A DNA stretch of 64,000 nucleotides, taken from the NCBI GenBank assembly GCA_009993955.1, contig JAACSL010000012.1, positions 49,046 to 113,045 of the forward strand, written 5' to 3'. Position 1 is the stretch's first letter; each line of letters opens with the position of its first letter. The position numbers and the translations under genes were made by a program. The notes beneath the pieces were generated by a model. The model was given only the letters and a program-made list of their open reading frames with translations, did not search any database and had not been told where the DNA came from. Below, in pieces: positions 63,941-64,000 of this stretch. Source of the DNA: Paraglaciecola sp. (GTDB lineage Bacteria > Pseudomonadota > Gammaproteobacteria > Enterobacterales > Alteromonadaceae).

Positions 63941-64000
63941 TTAAGAAATTGAACTAAATGCCTGTTCCAAGATCCGATCTTTCGACCAAGAAAGTGGGAA
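63941..64000 (-). CDS. Possible C-terminal end of an upstream gene (partial)
   Basis: On the minus strand a frame is open from the right edge to TAA at 63941-63943, encoding FPLSWSKDRILEQAFSSIS. This looks protein-like, and its stop just precedes the DUF6265 gene. Nineteen codons are too few to be sure or to name a family. Confidence 0.35.
   Translation of the reverse strand, partial: FPLSWSKDRILEQAFSSIS

Noticed and set aside
1..64000. CRISPR arrays, tRNA and rRNA genes
   Set aside because: No regularly spaced repeats with unique spacers, and no tRNA or rRNA core sequence, were seen on either strand.
1..64000. Insertion sequences, transposases or integrases
   Set aside because: No transposase or integrase signature was found in any frame; the repeat block at 48536-48841 carries no gene.

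Overview
The window reads as chromosomal DNA of a marine gammaproteobacterium of the Alteromonadales type. This rests on gene content and protein style: VpsM/N/O/P-like polysaccharide export genes, a LapD/LapG pair, a DUF3034 barrel, a PEP-CTERM protein and several sulfotransferases. No rRNA or tRNA gene was seen, so the taxon is an inference.

Layout. (1) 1-7300: the tail of an FtsX-like permease, a serine hydrolase, and a dense signalling locus. The locus holds a sigma-54 response regulator broken by one amber codon, a tiny stand-alone H-box protein, a CHASE3 histidine kinase, a CheY-like regulator, and a hybrid kinase broken by one missing T. (2) 7362-9481, minus strand: a DUF2254 membrane protein and three very small envelope proteins, one a lipoprotein and one DUF1328. 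(3) 9755-14870, minus strand: a polyprenyl-phosphate sugar transferase followed by the dTDP-rhamnose genes rfbBACD. (4) 14871-15703: a long leader with an ops/JUMPStart-like element. (5) 15704-21138, plus strand: an export operon of OM barrel, short OPX protein, PCP with tyrosine kinase, PHP phosphatase and a VpsP-like protein. (6) 21327-26296, minus strand: an O-antigen-ligase-like protein, a secreted helical protein, and lapD/lapG. (7) 26587-42028: the assembly part of the exopolysaccharide cluster, with GT26, GT4 and GT2 transferases, Wzy, Wzx, an acetyltransferase, three sulfotransferases, an acyltransferase, a PEP-CTERM-like protein and a large beta-helix protein. (8) 42182-48471: a metalloprotease, a NUDIX hydrolase, an OpgC-like acyltransferase and a GntR/ABC operon with a perfect operator palindrome. 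(9) 48472-50240: a block of direct and inverted repeats, then three AT-rich orphan genes. (10) 50271-64000: housekeeping and envelope genes, including an ECF sigma pair, TonB, a PEP-CTERM protein, a coupled cupredoxin / EAL / DUF3034 / globin operon, MscS, ZntB, a flavoprotein and a DUF6265 protein.

How it works together (inference). The polyprenyl-phosphate transferase starts a repeat unit. Rhamnose and other sugars are added by the glycosyltransferases, and sulfate and acyl groups may decorate it. Wzx flips it, Wzy polymerises it, and the PCP, short OPX protein and barrel export it, with tyrosine phosphorylation cycling between kinase and PHP phosphatase. The result would be a sulfated, rhamnose-containing exopolysaccharide. 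LapD/LapG inside the cluster ties it to c-di-GMP control of adhesion. The two single lesions in the signalling locus, the ops-like leader, the helical domain shared by two secreted EPS-cluster proteins, and the repeat block beside orphan genes are the points most worth a second look.
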